From NCBI GenBank assembly GCA_040754425.1, contig JBFMCR010000031.1, positions 1 through 12,568 on the forward strand: a stretch of DNA of 12,568 nucleotides. The letters are read 5' to 3'. This DNA is from UBA6918 sp040754425. Its GTDB lineage: Bacteria; Pseudomonadota; Gammaproteobacteria; Burkholderiales; Thiobacillaceae. The notes under the pieces are model-generated. The model saw nothing but the letters and a program-made list of their open reading frames with translations, did no database searches and was not told the DNA's origin. The translations under genes were made by a program, and so were the position numbers. Shown in pieces: positions 1 through 7,602 of the stretch (its first letter is position 1; each line of letters starts with the position of its first letter).

Positions 1-71
1 AGCCATTCGTCCACCGAGGGCGGTAAAAGCAAGGACTGGCCAGGGGTGTAGGGAAGGTAGGAGGTAGGCAT
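1..71 (-). CDS. IS1182-family transposase, N-terminal fragment (cut by window edge)
   Basis: Reading the - strand from the ATG at 69-71 gives a protein beginning MPTSYLPYTPGQ and continuing to LLLPPSVDEW at the window edge, 23 residues in all. This opening (MPTxYxPYxPxQ...LLPPSxxxWL) is what I recall as the N-terminus of IS1182-type DDE transposases. These cut-and-paste enzymes mobilise the element carrying them. Only the start is visible, so the DDE catalytic residues and the integrity of the gene cannot be judged. No strong ribosome-binding site precedes the ATG. The identification rests on a short stretch of recognised sequence and on the receptor gene being broken exactly here. Confidence 0.7.
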   Translation of the reverse strand, partial: MPTSYLPYTPGQSLLLPPSVDEW

Positions 72-126
72 GTGATATTGTCGCTTATCTTTGGCTGTCC
101 AGGGCTTCTGCCGCGCAGACTCCTAG
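1..126 (-). mobile_element. End of an IS1182-type insertion sequence, running off the left edge
   Basis: The TonB receptor reading frame loses family-like sequence at about position 127 on the - strand, and a transposase start codon follows about 55 nt further on. This fits the terminal end of an insertion sequence inserted in the receptor gene. A CTAG tetranucleotide lies at 123-126, at the apparent junction, and may be part of the target or of the terminus. The other end, the matching terminal inverted repeat and the target duplication are outside the window, so the exact junction is an estimate within roughly ten bases. Confidence 0.65.
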
Positions 127-1872
127 CTCCGTGAATTCGTCGTAGGTGTAGTCGGTCCAGGCATAGTGGCCGCCGACTTCCCAGCCGCCGGCAAACTTGA
201 TGCGGCCGGAAAACTCGGCGCCCTTCTTGTCGGTCTTGCCGGCGTTGGCATATTCGACGATGCCGCCGTTCAAGACTTGGACGATTTCCTTCTCGACAGG
301 ATTGGAATACACGCTGGCGTCGAATTCCCAATTCCTTGCCCGCCCCTTGATGCCGATTTCGCGGTTGGTGGATTCCGGGGCTTCCAGCGCCGGGTTGCTG
401 GAGAACTCGCTTTGCGAAGGAATCTGGCCTGCGCGCGCGACCATGCCGAACAGGGACAGGGTGTTGTTGAGCCTGTAGGCCACCGCGAGTTTGGGCGCCG
501 GCAGGCGGAAGGTCTTTTCCGAATGGGTGAGGCCGGTGCCGGGGAGGTAGGTGGCCGTGGCGTAGTCGTATTTGCGCAGTTCGTTGTTGTCGTCGACGAA
601 ATCGACCACGTCGTAGCGCATGCCGAGATCGACGATCCAGCGCTCGGAAGGCCGCCAGGATTCCTGCAGATAGACGCCGGAAAGCAGACTGCTGGCGTCA
701 TCGATCTCGGCCAGTGCGCCTTTCGCGTCGGAAGTGGTGTAGTCGATGCACGGCCAAATCGTGGCGGGCGGACGGAAACAGGTTTTCCAGACCAGGTCGC
801 GGTATTCGTACTTGCGCGAATCGGGCGTGCGTTCCTGGCGCACGGTCACGCCGCCGACCAGGGTGCCCTTGCCGTGGCGCCAGTGTCCTTCGATGTCGGT
901 GCCGATGTTGTACACCCAGTCCTCGGTCTCGTTGATCAGGCCGGTGACCGGATGGTAGTGATACCAGCTGTTGTAATAGAAGCGCGGCTTGAACACGAAG
1001 TCGCCGTATTCCGCCTCGTACTTGCTGTTCAGGAACCACACCTTGGAATAGCGGCCGGAATTGCGCCAGGGTTCCGATGTCGCGGTCTGTTTGCCCGTCC
1101 TCGTGAACTGGTCGAACAATATCCTGTCCATCGCCCCCGGCAACTGCATGTTGGCCTCGGAATAGGAAACCTCGCTTTCCAGGGTGCCTGTTTCCGTGAT
1201 CAAGCCGTGCTTGAGCGACAGCTGGGTGGTGTCGAACTCGTTCCAGTTGCGCCAGCCGTTGTCCTGCGCGCGATACGAGGCGGCAAGCGCCAGGGCCTGA
1301 TCGCCGAAGACCTTGCCATAACGCAGGTGGGTGTTGATGCCGCCTTGCGTGCCGAGGCCGGCCTTGGCGTTGTTGGCCGACTCGTCGAACACCGACTTGG
1401 AGATGATATGGATGGCGCCGCCGACGCTGCCTGCGGCAAACAGATTGCCCGGCCCCTTGGCCACTTCGATGCGCTCGATGTCCTGGGTGTCGACGAAATC
1501 GAGCTTGGTGAAGCTGTCCGGGTCGGACAGCGGCACGCCGTCGCGCAGCACCATGATTTCGCGGATGCCGTATGCGGCCTTGAGGCCGGCGCCGCGAATG
1601 ATGAGGCGCGCATCATAGCCGCCGTTCTTGCTGTCGATCAGCACGCCCGGGATGTCCTGCAAGGCTTCCTTGATGTTGAACATCTTCTTGTCGGCAAGGT
1701 CTTCCTTGCCCACCACCGCGATGGCCTGCGGCACGTCGCCGGTCGGACGTTCTTCGCGCGTGGCGGTGACGCTGACTTCGCCCAGCAGCTGGGTGTCCTC
1801 GGCCAGGGTGATACCGGAAGCGGCGGTCAGCATGCAGCAGCCCGCAAGGCTCCGGGAAAATGCGCCGTTCAT
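85..1872 (-). pseudogene. TonB-dependent outer-membrane receptor, 3'-truncated by an IS
   Basis: Start chosen at ATG 1872: it gives a signal peptide (MNGAFSRSLAGCC... to an LAED cleavage region) and has a GAGGGAG ribosome-binding site about 8 nt upstream; an earlier in-frame start at 1929 would bury this leader. The mature protein opens with the TonB-box-like stretch EVSVTATREERP. A plug domain follows (about residues 45-155, with ALQDIPGVLID, LIIRGAG, RIEVAKGPGNLFAAGSVGGAI), then beta-barrel strands rich in aromatic residues. Such receptors import ferric siderophores, haem, cobalamin or metals across the outer membrane using TonB energy; the substrate cannot be told. Family members usually have 650-750 residues and end in a strand with terminal Phe/Trp. 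Here receptor-like sequence stops at about residue 582 (DYTYDEFTE), followed by 13 residues from the inserted IS ending in SQR. With its last strands missing the barrel probably cannot assemble, so I call it a pseudogene. Confidence 0.85.
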
Positions 1873-1935
1873 GGCTAAGCTCCCTCTCGAGTAAAGGCCG
1901 CCCTGAAATGGAAAACGACCCGGGGCCAATCCCCC

Positions 1936-1968
1936 TTTATTAGAATGGGAATGGATGCTAATTCCGTA
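1936..1968 (-). promoter_or_regulatory. Candidate promoter with overlapping Fur-like palindrome for the TonB receptor
   Basis: An interrupted palindrome (ATTAG ... CTAAT, about 1940-1963, with AATGGGAATGGATG between) lies about 70-90 nt upstream of the receptor start. On the - strand a TAATAA -10-like hexamer lies within it, 17 nt after a weak GGAATT. AT-rich palindromes at this place are typical of Fur-controlled iron-uptake receptors, but the match to the classical GATAAT repeat is only partial. Suggestive, not established. Confidence 0.3.
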
Positions 1969-2030
1969 TGGGCGCCGTCGGAATGTGACAAATTGCCGCG
2001 CCCGCCATCAGGGTGGGCCGGCCGCGCCTG

Positions 2031-2038
2031 TTAGAATG
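2031..2038 (+). promoter_or_regulatory. Candidate -10 element of the hemF promoter
   Basis: TTAGAAT at about 2031-2037 lies some 28 nt before the hemF start and resembles the -10 boxes often seen in GC-rich betaproteobacteria. No convincing -35 hexamer lies 17 nt upstream. The rest of the 1873-2064 gap shows no open reading frame that I can support. Confidence 0.3.
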
Positions 2039-2064
2039 CCGGCACCAATCGTCGGAAATACAAG

Positions 2065-2961
2065 ATGGACACGAGCAAGCTCAAGGCCTATTTCCTGAAT
2101 CTTCAGGAATCGATCGTTGCGCGCATGGAAGGCCTGGACGGCAAGCCCTTCCGCCGCGACGCCTGGGAGCGGCCCGAGGGCGGCGGCGGCATTTCGCGCC
2201 TGGTGGAGGAGGGCAACATCCTCGAGCGCGCGGGCGTGAATTTTTCCCACGTCACGGGCAAACAGCTGCCGCCTTCGGCAACCGCGCACCGGCCCGAACT
2301 CGCCGGTCGGCACTGGGAAGCGATGGGCGTGTCGCTGGTATTTCATCCGCGCAACCCCTTTATACCCACCGTGCACATGAACGTGCGCTGCTTCGTCGCG
2401 GAAAAGGCGGGCGAGGAACCGGTGTGGTGGTTCGGCGGCGGCATGGACCTTACGCCTTACTACGGATTCGAGGAAGACGCCGTGCATTTCCACGCCACCT
2501 GCAAGAAGGCGCTGGAACCTTTCGGCGCCGACTGGCACCCGCGCTTCAAGAAATGGTGCGACGAGTACTTCTTCCTCAAGCACCGCAACGAGCCGCGCGG
2601 CGTCGGCGGCATTTTCTTCGACGATCTGAACAGCGCGGACTTCGACACCTGCTTCAATCTCACCCAGTCTGTGGGCGACCATTTCCTGCCGGCCTATGTG
2701 CCGATTTTCGAGCGCCGCAAGGACATTTCCTACGGCGAACGCGAGCGCGACTTCCAGGCCTACCGGCGCGGGCGCTATGTCGAGTTCAACCTGGTGTTCG
2801 ACCGCGGCACCCTGTTCGGCCTGCAGTCCTGCGGGCGCACCGAGTCCATACTCATGTCCATGCCGCCCGTCGTGAAATGGCGCTACGACTGGAAGCCCGA
2901 GGCGGGAACCCCGGAAGCGAAGCTCTATTCCGATTTCCTGATCGCCAAAGACTGGGTTTGA
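2065..2961 (+). CDS. hemF: Oxygen-dependent coproporphyrinogen III oxidase
   Basis: Cytoplasmic haem-biosynthesis enzyme that uses O2 to decarboxylate two propionates of coproporphyrinogen III, giving protoporphyrinogen IX. The 298-residue length matches the family (E. coli about 299). Visible family blocks are GGGGISRLVEEGNILERAGV (about 39-58), HPRNPFIPTVHMNVR (94-108), WWFGGGMDLTPYY (121-133) and HRNEPRGVGGIFFDD (173-187). These contain the conserved Asp and His residues around the active site. The C-terminus ends LIAKDWV, as is usual. The ATG at 2065 is the first good start in frame, with only a weak GGA upstream. The next gene begins 13 nt after the stop, so the two are probably co-transcribed. 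Very secure. Confidence 0.97.
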   Translation: MDTSKLKAYFLNLQESIVARMEGLDGKPFRRDAWERPEGGGGISRLVEEGNILERAGVNFSHVTGKQLPPSATAHRPELAGRHWEAMGVSLVFHPRNPFIPTVHMNVRCFVAEKAGEEPVWWFGGGMDLTPYYGFEEDAVHFHATCKKALEPFGADWHPRFKKWCDEYFFLKHRNEPRGVGGIFFDDLNSADFDTCFNLTQSVGDHFLPAYVPIFERRKDISYGERERDFQAYRRGRYVEFNLVFDRGTLFGLQSCGRTESILMSMPPVVKWRYDWKPEAGTPEAKLYSDFLIAKDWV

Positions 2962-2974
2962 GAAGCGGCATTCG

Positions 2975-5900
2975 ATGGCTGGACTGGGCGGCATGCGCGC
3001 GCGCTGGTGGATACTGCTGGCGCTGATCCTCACCCCGCTGATCCTGGTCGGCGTGCTGGTGTGGGAACTGATGTCGTCCGACCTCCAGGCGCGTTTTCTG
3101 GCAAAAACGGCGGCCAGGATGACCTGGACAGTGCAGGCCGGGGCCTCCGACCGCATCCGCTTTCCCGCGGGCGGGCCTTATGACCGGCGCCTGGGCTACA
3201 GCAAACTGCCCGAGTATGCCGATCGCCTCGCGGCCAAGGGCTGGGAGGTCGAGCGCCAGGCCAGGATCAGCGTGCAGATGGAGCGCGCTCACGACCTTGG
3301 GCTCAACCTGCCTTACCGCGAAAAGAGCCAGGGCGGGCTGACCCTGCTCGACGACGCCGGCCGGACGCTTTACCAGTCGCTGCATCCGCAGCGCGTCTAT
3401 GCCGACTTCGCGGACACGCCGCCGCTCTTGCGCAACGCGCTCCTGTTCATCGAGAACCGCGAGCTGCTCAACGAACGCTTCCCCAGCAAGAACCCGGCCG
3501 TGGAGTGGGACCGCCTGGGCCAGGCCGTGCTCGACAAGTTCTATTCCATGATCAACCCGGCGCACAACGTGCCCGGCGGCAGCACCCTGCCGACGCAGAT
3601 CGAGAAATATCGCCACTCGCCCGAAGGTATCACCCAGTCCATGACGGACAAGCTCAGGCAGATGGGCTCGGCCAGCCTGCGCGCCTATCTCGACGGCAAG
3701 AACACCCTGCCCACGCGCCAGCGCATCGTGCGCGACTATCTCAACACCGTGCCGCTGTCGGCGGCGCCGCGCTTTGGCGAAGTCAACGGCGTGGGCGACG
3801 GCCTGTGGGCCTGGTACGGCCTCGATTTCAGGAAAGCCAACGAGGCCTTGTGGCGGCTGGAGAAAAACCCGAAGGATGCCGAAGGCGCCATGGTGTTCAA
3901 GCATGCGCTGTCGCTGCTGGTGGCAGAGCGCAAGCCCTCGTATTACCTGGCCAAGGATCGCGCGGCGCTCGAACGCTACACCAATGTGCACCTCGACCTG
4001 CTGACCGAGGCCGGGCTCATCAGCCCGGAATTGCGCGACGCCGCGCTGAAGGTCACGCTGCGCGGCCCGCAACGGCGCATCGACCCCCCGCCACCCGCCT
4101 TCGTGCTGCAAAAGGCCGCCAACGGCCAGCGCGTGAAGCTGGCTCGGCTGCTGGGCGAGACGCGCCTGTACGATCTGGACCGGCTGGACCTCACTGCCGA
4201 GAGCACGCTCAACGGAAAGGCGCAGCGCGTGAGCACCGATTTCCTGCTGGGCCTGTCCAAGCCCGCGCAGGCGGCAGCGCTCGGTCTGTACGGCAATCGC
4301 CTGCTGTCGCCGTCAAACGACCTGTCCAAGGTGATCTACAGCTTCACCCTGTACGAAAAAAGCCCCGACGGCGTGCTGCTCAGGGTACAGGCCGACAACC
4401 TCAACCAGCCTTTCGACATCAATCGGCAGACCAAGCTCGACCTCGGCTCCACCGCCAAGCTGCGCACCCTGGTCTCCTATCTCGAAATCATCGCGCGCCT
4501 GCATGCCGAATATTCCGCGCTCGAACCGGAAAAGCTGCGCCAATACGCAAAGCCGCGGCGCGACGTGCTGGCGCAGTGGGTGGCGGCCTACCTCCTGGGC
4601 GCGAAAGACAAAAGTCTGGCAGCCACGCTGCGCGCCGCCATGGGCCGCCGCTATTCGGCCGAGCCCGGGGTTTTCTACACCGGCGGAGGACGACACGTCT
4701 TCGCCAACTTCAATCCCGACGACGATGCGCGCGTCATGGACTTGTGGGAGGCCACGCGCAACTCGGTGAACCTGGTCTACATCCGCCTCATGCGCGACAT
4801 CGTGTTCCATTACATGGAGCGCTCGCCGGGCGTGGCAGCCAGAGTGCTGGATGACGACGACAGTCCGGCGCGCCAGCTTTACCTGCTCAAGTTCATCGAC
4901 CGCGAATCCGGCACTTTCATGCGGCGCTTCTACCAGCGCCATGCCGGCACGAGCGCCGAGGCCATGAGCGAGCAGCTGTACGAGCGCGCGCGCCAGAACC
5001 CGCGCAAGTTCGCCGCGCTTTACCGCTACTTCGAGCCGCGCGCGAGCCTGCAGGAATTCGCCGACGCGCTGAAGAGCCGCATACCCGCCGCAGCCGGCAT
5101 GAGCGAGTCCACGCTCAGGCGGCTGTACGAGCAGAATGCACCCTCCGCCTACAGCCTGGCCGACCGCGGCTACATCACCCAGATCCACCCGCTGGAAATC
5201 TGGCTCGTGGGCTATCTGCGCATCCAGCCCAGGGCCGCTTTCGAGGACGTGCTCGCAGCCAGTTCCACCGAGCGCGTGGCGGTGTACAACTGGCTGCTGG
5301 CTGCGCGCCGTTCCGATGCGCAGGACGTCCGCATCAACAGCCTGCTGGAAGTGGAAGCCTTCGAGGCCCTGCACAAGGACTGGAAACGCCTGGGCTATCC
5401 GTTCGAGACGCTCACGCCCTCCTATGCCACCGCCATCGGCAGTTCGGGCGACCGGCCGGCCGCGCTGGCGGAACTGATGGGCATCATCGTCAACGACGGC
5501 GTCAGGCTGCCCGCCGCCAGCCTCAAGCGCCTGCACTTCGCCGTCGGCACGCCCTACGAAACCCATTTCCGCCCGCGCCGGCCGCAGGCGGAAGTGCTGT
5601 TCCCCAGGGAAGTCGCGCAAATCCTGCGCGAAGCCTTGGGCATGGTGGTGAAAAACGGCACCGCGGTGCGCCTTTCCGGGGCCATCCGGTACGCCGACGG
5701 CACGCCCGTGTCCATGGGCGGCAAGACCGGCACCGGCGACCATCGTTTCGTGCGCTACGGCACTGGCGGGCAGTTGCTGGAGTCGCGCGTGATGAACCGC
5801 ACCGCCACCCTGGTCTTCTACCTCGGCGACCGCCACTTCGGCACCTTCACCGCTTTCGTCCAGGGTCGGGAGGCCGGGCAGTTCCAGTTCACCAGCTCGC

Positions 5901-6184
5901 TGATCGCGCAAATCCTCAAGAACCTGCTGCCGCGCCTGCAGGCTTCCGTGTTCCCGGAAACCCTGAAAGCGGCGCCCGTGGCAGCCTTGCCTCCGCTCCC
6001 GCCGCGGGCCGAGCCCGAAGTGAACGTCGAAATACCCGAACCCGCGCCCAGACCCGTGCCCAGGCTCGAACTCAGGCGCGAACTCGAAGTGCGGGAAGGC
6101 ACCACGCGCGAAGCCCATCCCGCGCCCGAGGGCGGTTTCCCCGACAGCCTGGACCCCGTGCTGCCTGCGGAGCCCACGGAATAA
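2975..6184 (+). CDS. Large GT51/transpeptidase-type penicillin-binding-like protein
   Basis: 1069 residues anchored in the inner membrane by one N-terminal helix (about residues 10-31, WWILLALILTPLILVGVLVW); the rest should be periplasmic. A transglycosylase-like (GT51) region follows, with LLFIENRELL (Glu160) and PGGSTLPTQ (200-208), the counterparts of ED..F..H.G and GGST..QQ. All three transpeptidase motifs are present in order: SxxK as S492-T-A-K495, SxN as S597-V-N599 and KTG as K917-T-G919. The protein therefore resembles class A PBPs that polymerise and crosslink peptidoglycan, but the GT51 motifs are degenerate and about 320 residues separate SxN from KTG, far more than usual. The tail from about residue 1005 is Pro/Glu-rich and likely disordered. 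The start may instead be ATG 2993. It lies 13 nt after hemF. The family is annotated only as transglycosylase-domain protein, so the exact role is uncertain. Confidence 0.85.
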   Translation: MAGLGGMRARWWILLALILTPLILVGVLVWELMSSDLQARFLAKTAARMTWTVQAGASDRIRFPAGGPYDRRLGYSKLPEYADRLAAKGWEVERQARISVQMERAHDLGLNLPYREKSQGGLTLLDDAGRTLYQSLHPQRVYADFADTPPLLRNALLFIENRELLNERFPSKNPAVEWDRLGQAVLDKFYSMINPAHNVPGGSTLPTQIEKYRHSPEGITQSMTDKLRQMGSASLRAYLDGKNTLPTRQRIVRDYLNTVPLSAAPRFGEVNGVGDGLWAWYGLDFRKANEALWRLEKNPKDAEGAMVFKHALSLLVAERKPSYYLAKDRAALERYTNVHLDLLTEAGLISPELRDAALKVTLRGPQRRIDPPPPAFVLQKAANGQRVKLARLLGETRLYDLDRLDLTAESTLNGKAQRVSTDFLLGLSKPAQAAALGLYGNRLLSPSNDLSKVIYSFTLYEKSPDGVLLRVQADNLNQPFDINRQTKLDLGSTAKLRTLVSYLEIIARLHAEYSALEPEKLRQYAKPRRDVLAQWVAAYLLGAKDKSLAATLRAAMGRRYSAEPGVFYTGGGRHVFANFNPDDDARVMDLWEATRNSVNLVYIRLMRDIVFHYMERSPGVAARVLDDDDSPARQLYLLKFIDRESGTFMRRFYQRHAGTSAEAMSEQLYERARQNPRKFAALYRYFEPRASLQEFADALKSRIPAAAGMSESTLRRLYEQNAPSAYSLADRGYITQIHPLEIWLVGYLRIQPRAAFEDVLAASSTERVAVYNWLLAARRSDAQDVRINSLLEVEAFEALHKDWKRLGYPFETLTPSYATAIGSSGDRPAALAELMGIIVNDGVRLPAASLKRLHFAVGTPYETHFRPRRPQAEVLFPREVAQILREALGMVVKNGTAVRLSGAIRYADGTPVSMGGKTGTGDHRFVRYGTGGQLLESRVMNRTATLVFYLGDRHFGTFTAFVQGREAGQFQFTSSLIAQILKNLLPRLQASVFPETLKAAPVAALPPLPPRAEPEVNVEIPEPAPRPVPRLELRRELEVREGTTREAHPAPEGGFPDSLDPVLPAEPTE

Positions 6185-6208
6185 GGCTGGGGATGGGGAC
6201 TGGCCGGG

Positions 6209-6222
6209 CTATAAGTTAAAAT
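6209..6222 (+). promoter_or_regulatory. Candidate -10 region upstream of hemA
   Basis: The AT-rich block CTATAAGTTAAAAT is the only AT-rich stretch in the gap and contains two -10-like hexamers (TATAAG, TAAAAT). No clear -35 is visible. An in-frame ATG at 6223 overlaps its end, but translation most likely begins at 6253, leaving a short leader. Confidence 0.35.
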
Positions 6223-6252
6223 ATGCCCCCCGATCCTGCGCACGCTTTCCCC

Positions 6253-7503
6253 ATGCAGCTTTTCGCCTTCGGCATCAACCACCATACCGCCCCGGTTTCC
6301 ATCCGGGAACGGGTGGCGTTTGCCGCCGAGCGCATGGGCGATGCGCTGCACGATCTCACGCGCCAGCCGCAGGTCAAGGAAGCCGCCATCCTCTCCACCT
6401 GCAACCGCACCGAGATCTACTGCCACACGCCCGACCCCGATGCGCCGGTGGCCTGGCTGTCCGGCTACCACAGCCTGCCGCGCGCCGAGGTCGAGCCCTA
6501 CCTCTACCGCCTGCCCCAGGGCGAGGCCGCGCGCCACGCCTTCCGCGTGGCCTCGGGACTGGACTCCATGGTGCTGGGCGAGACCCAGATTCTCGGCCAG
6601 ATCAAGAACGCGGTGAAAACCGCGGAAGAGGCCGGCACCCTCGGGCTGCTTTTGCACAAGCTGTTCCAGCGCACCTTCTCGGTGGCCAAGGAGGTGCGCA
6701 CCGCTACCGAAATCGGCGCCGCCTCGGTGTCCATGGCCGCCGCCGCGGTGCGCATGGCCGAACGCATCTTCCCCAGCATCCGCGAGCAGAACGTGCTGTT
6801 CATCGGCGCAGGCGAAATGATCGAGCTGTGCCTGACCCATTTCGCCGCGCAGCATCCCAGGCACATCCTCGTCGCCAACCGCACCACCGAACGCGCGCGC
6901 CCGCTCGCCGACCGCTCCAACGCCGGCGTCATCGCGCTGAACGACCTGCCCGAGCACCTCGCGCATTACGACATCATCGTCACTTCCACCGCGAGTCCCT
7001 TGCCCATCCTCGGCAAGGGCATGGTGGAGTCCGCGCTCAAGCTGCGCCGCCACAAGCCCTTCTTCATGGTCGACCTGGCCGTGCCGCGCGACGTGGAAGA
7101 AGAAGTCGGCGAACTCGACGACGTCTTTCTCTACACCGTGGACGATCTGGGACAAGTGGTGCGCGAAGGCCAGGACCAGCGCCAGGCACAGGTCGCCCAG
7201 GCCGAGGCCATCATCGAGACTAGCGTGCAGGACTTCCTGCACTGGATGGACACGCGCGAGATGGTGCCCATGATCCGCAGCCTGCGCGACCACGCCGAGC
7301 GCCACCGCCGCCACGAAATCGAGCGCGCCAGGAAACTGCTGGAAAAGGGTGAAAGCCCCGAGCACGTACTCGACCAACTGTCGCGCGCACTCACCAACAA
7401 GCTCCTGCACGCCCCCACCCACGCCCTGCACCACATCTCCGAAGACGAGCGCGAGTCGCTCGCGCGCCTGATTTCCCGCATCTACGATTTGCCCAAGGAT
7501 TAG
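6253..7503 (+). CDS. hemA: Glutamyl-tRNA reductase
   Basis: First committed step of C5-pathway tetrapyrrole synthesis: NADPH-dependent reduction of glutamyl-tRNA(Glu) to glutamate-1-semialdehyde in the cytoplasm, passed on to HemL. The 416-residue product shows the catalytic STCNRTEIY motif with Cys50 at the family's position, SGLDSMVLGETQILGQ at 101-116, and an NADPH-binding Rossmann start VLFIGAGEM (181-189). The C-terminal helical dimerisation region is complete. I chose ATG 6253 (MQLFAFGINHHTAPVSIRER) because family members begin exactly there; the earlier ATG at 6223 adds ten non-conserved residues. No Shine-Dalgarno is obvious before either start. It is followed by prfA and prmC, an order common in proteobacteria. 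It ends in TAG, a codon read by the RF1 encoded next. Confidence 0.96.
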   Translation: MQLFAFGINHHTAPVSIRERVAFAAERMGDALHDLTRQPQVKEAAILSTCNRTEIYCHTPDPDAPVAWLSGYHSLPRAEVEPYLYRLPQGEAARHAFRVASGLDSMVLGETQILGQIKNAVKTAEEAGTLGLLLHKLFQRTFSVAKEVRTATEIGAASVSMAAAAVRMAERIFPSIREQNVLFIGAGEMIELCLTHFAAQHPRHILVANRTTERARPLADRSNAGVIALNDLPEHLAHYDIIVTSTASPLPILGKGMVESALKLRRHKPFFMVDLAVPRDVEEEVGELDDVFLYTVDDLGQVVREGQDQRQAQVAQAEAIIETSVQDFLHWMDTREMVPMIRSLRDHAERHRRHEIERARKLLEKGESPEHVLDQLSRALTNKLLHAPTHALHHISEDERESLARLISRIYDLPKD

Positions 7504-7524
7504 GGGGCAAACCGCAATTCAATA

Positions 7525-7588
7525 ACAGGGAGGTAAGAGAGGAACGGGAGTACATCTTTCCCTCCCTGAACCTCCCTTACCTCCCTGT
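7525..7588. repeat. Inverted repeat (long hairpin) in the hemA-prfA gap
   Basis: The left arm at 7525-7542 (ACAGGGAGGTAAGAGAGG) pairs with the right arm at 7571-7588 (CCTCCCTTACCTCCCTGT) at 17 of 18 positions, with a 28-nt loop. There is no trailing T-run on either side, so it is not a standard intrinsic terminator. Size and architecture fit a REP/MITE-like dispersed palindrome. It ends 14 nt before the prfA start. Copies elsewhere in the genome cannot be checked from this window. Confidence 0.8.
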
Positions 7589-7602
7589 CCATATTGCTTG
7601 AT

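Noticed and set aside
166..1878. 570-residue + strand frame opposite the TonB receptor
   Set aside because: It mirrors the receptor codons; the receptor has a signal peptide, plug and barrel motifs, and the + frame has none.
2852..4111. Long open frames antisense to the PBP-like gene (also 4313-6118) and hemA (5818-7434)
   Set aside because: High-GC coding DNA keeps the antisense frame open; the translations are His/Ala/Gly/Arg-rich without family motifs, while the + strand genes have clear domains.
7571..7588. hemA intrinsic terminator
   Set aside because: The stem is long but no T-run follows the right arm, and the arms are not GC-clamped with a short loop as expected.
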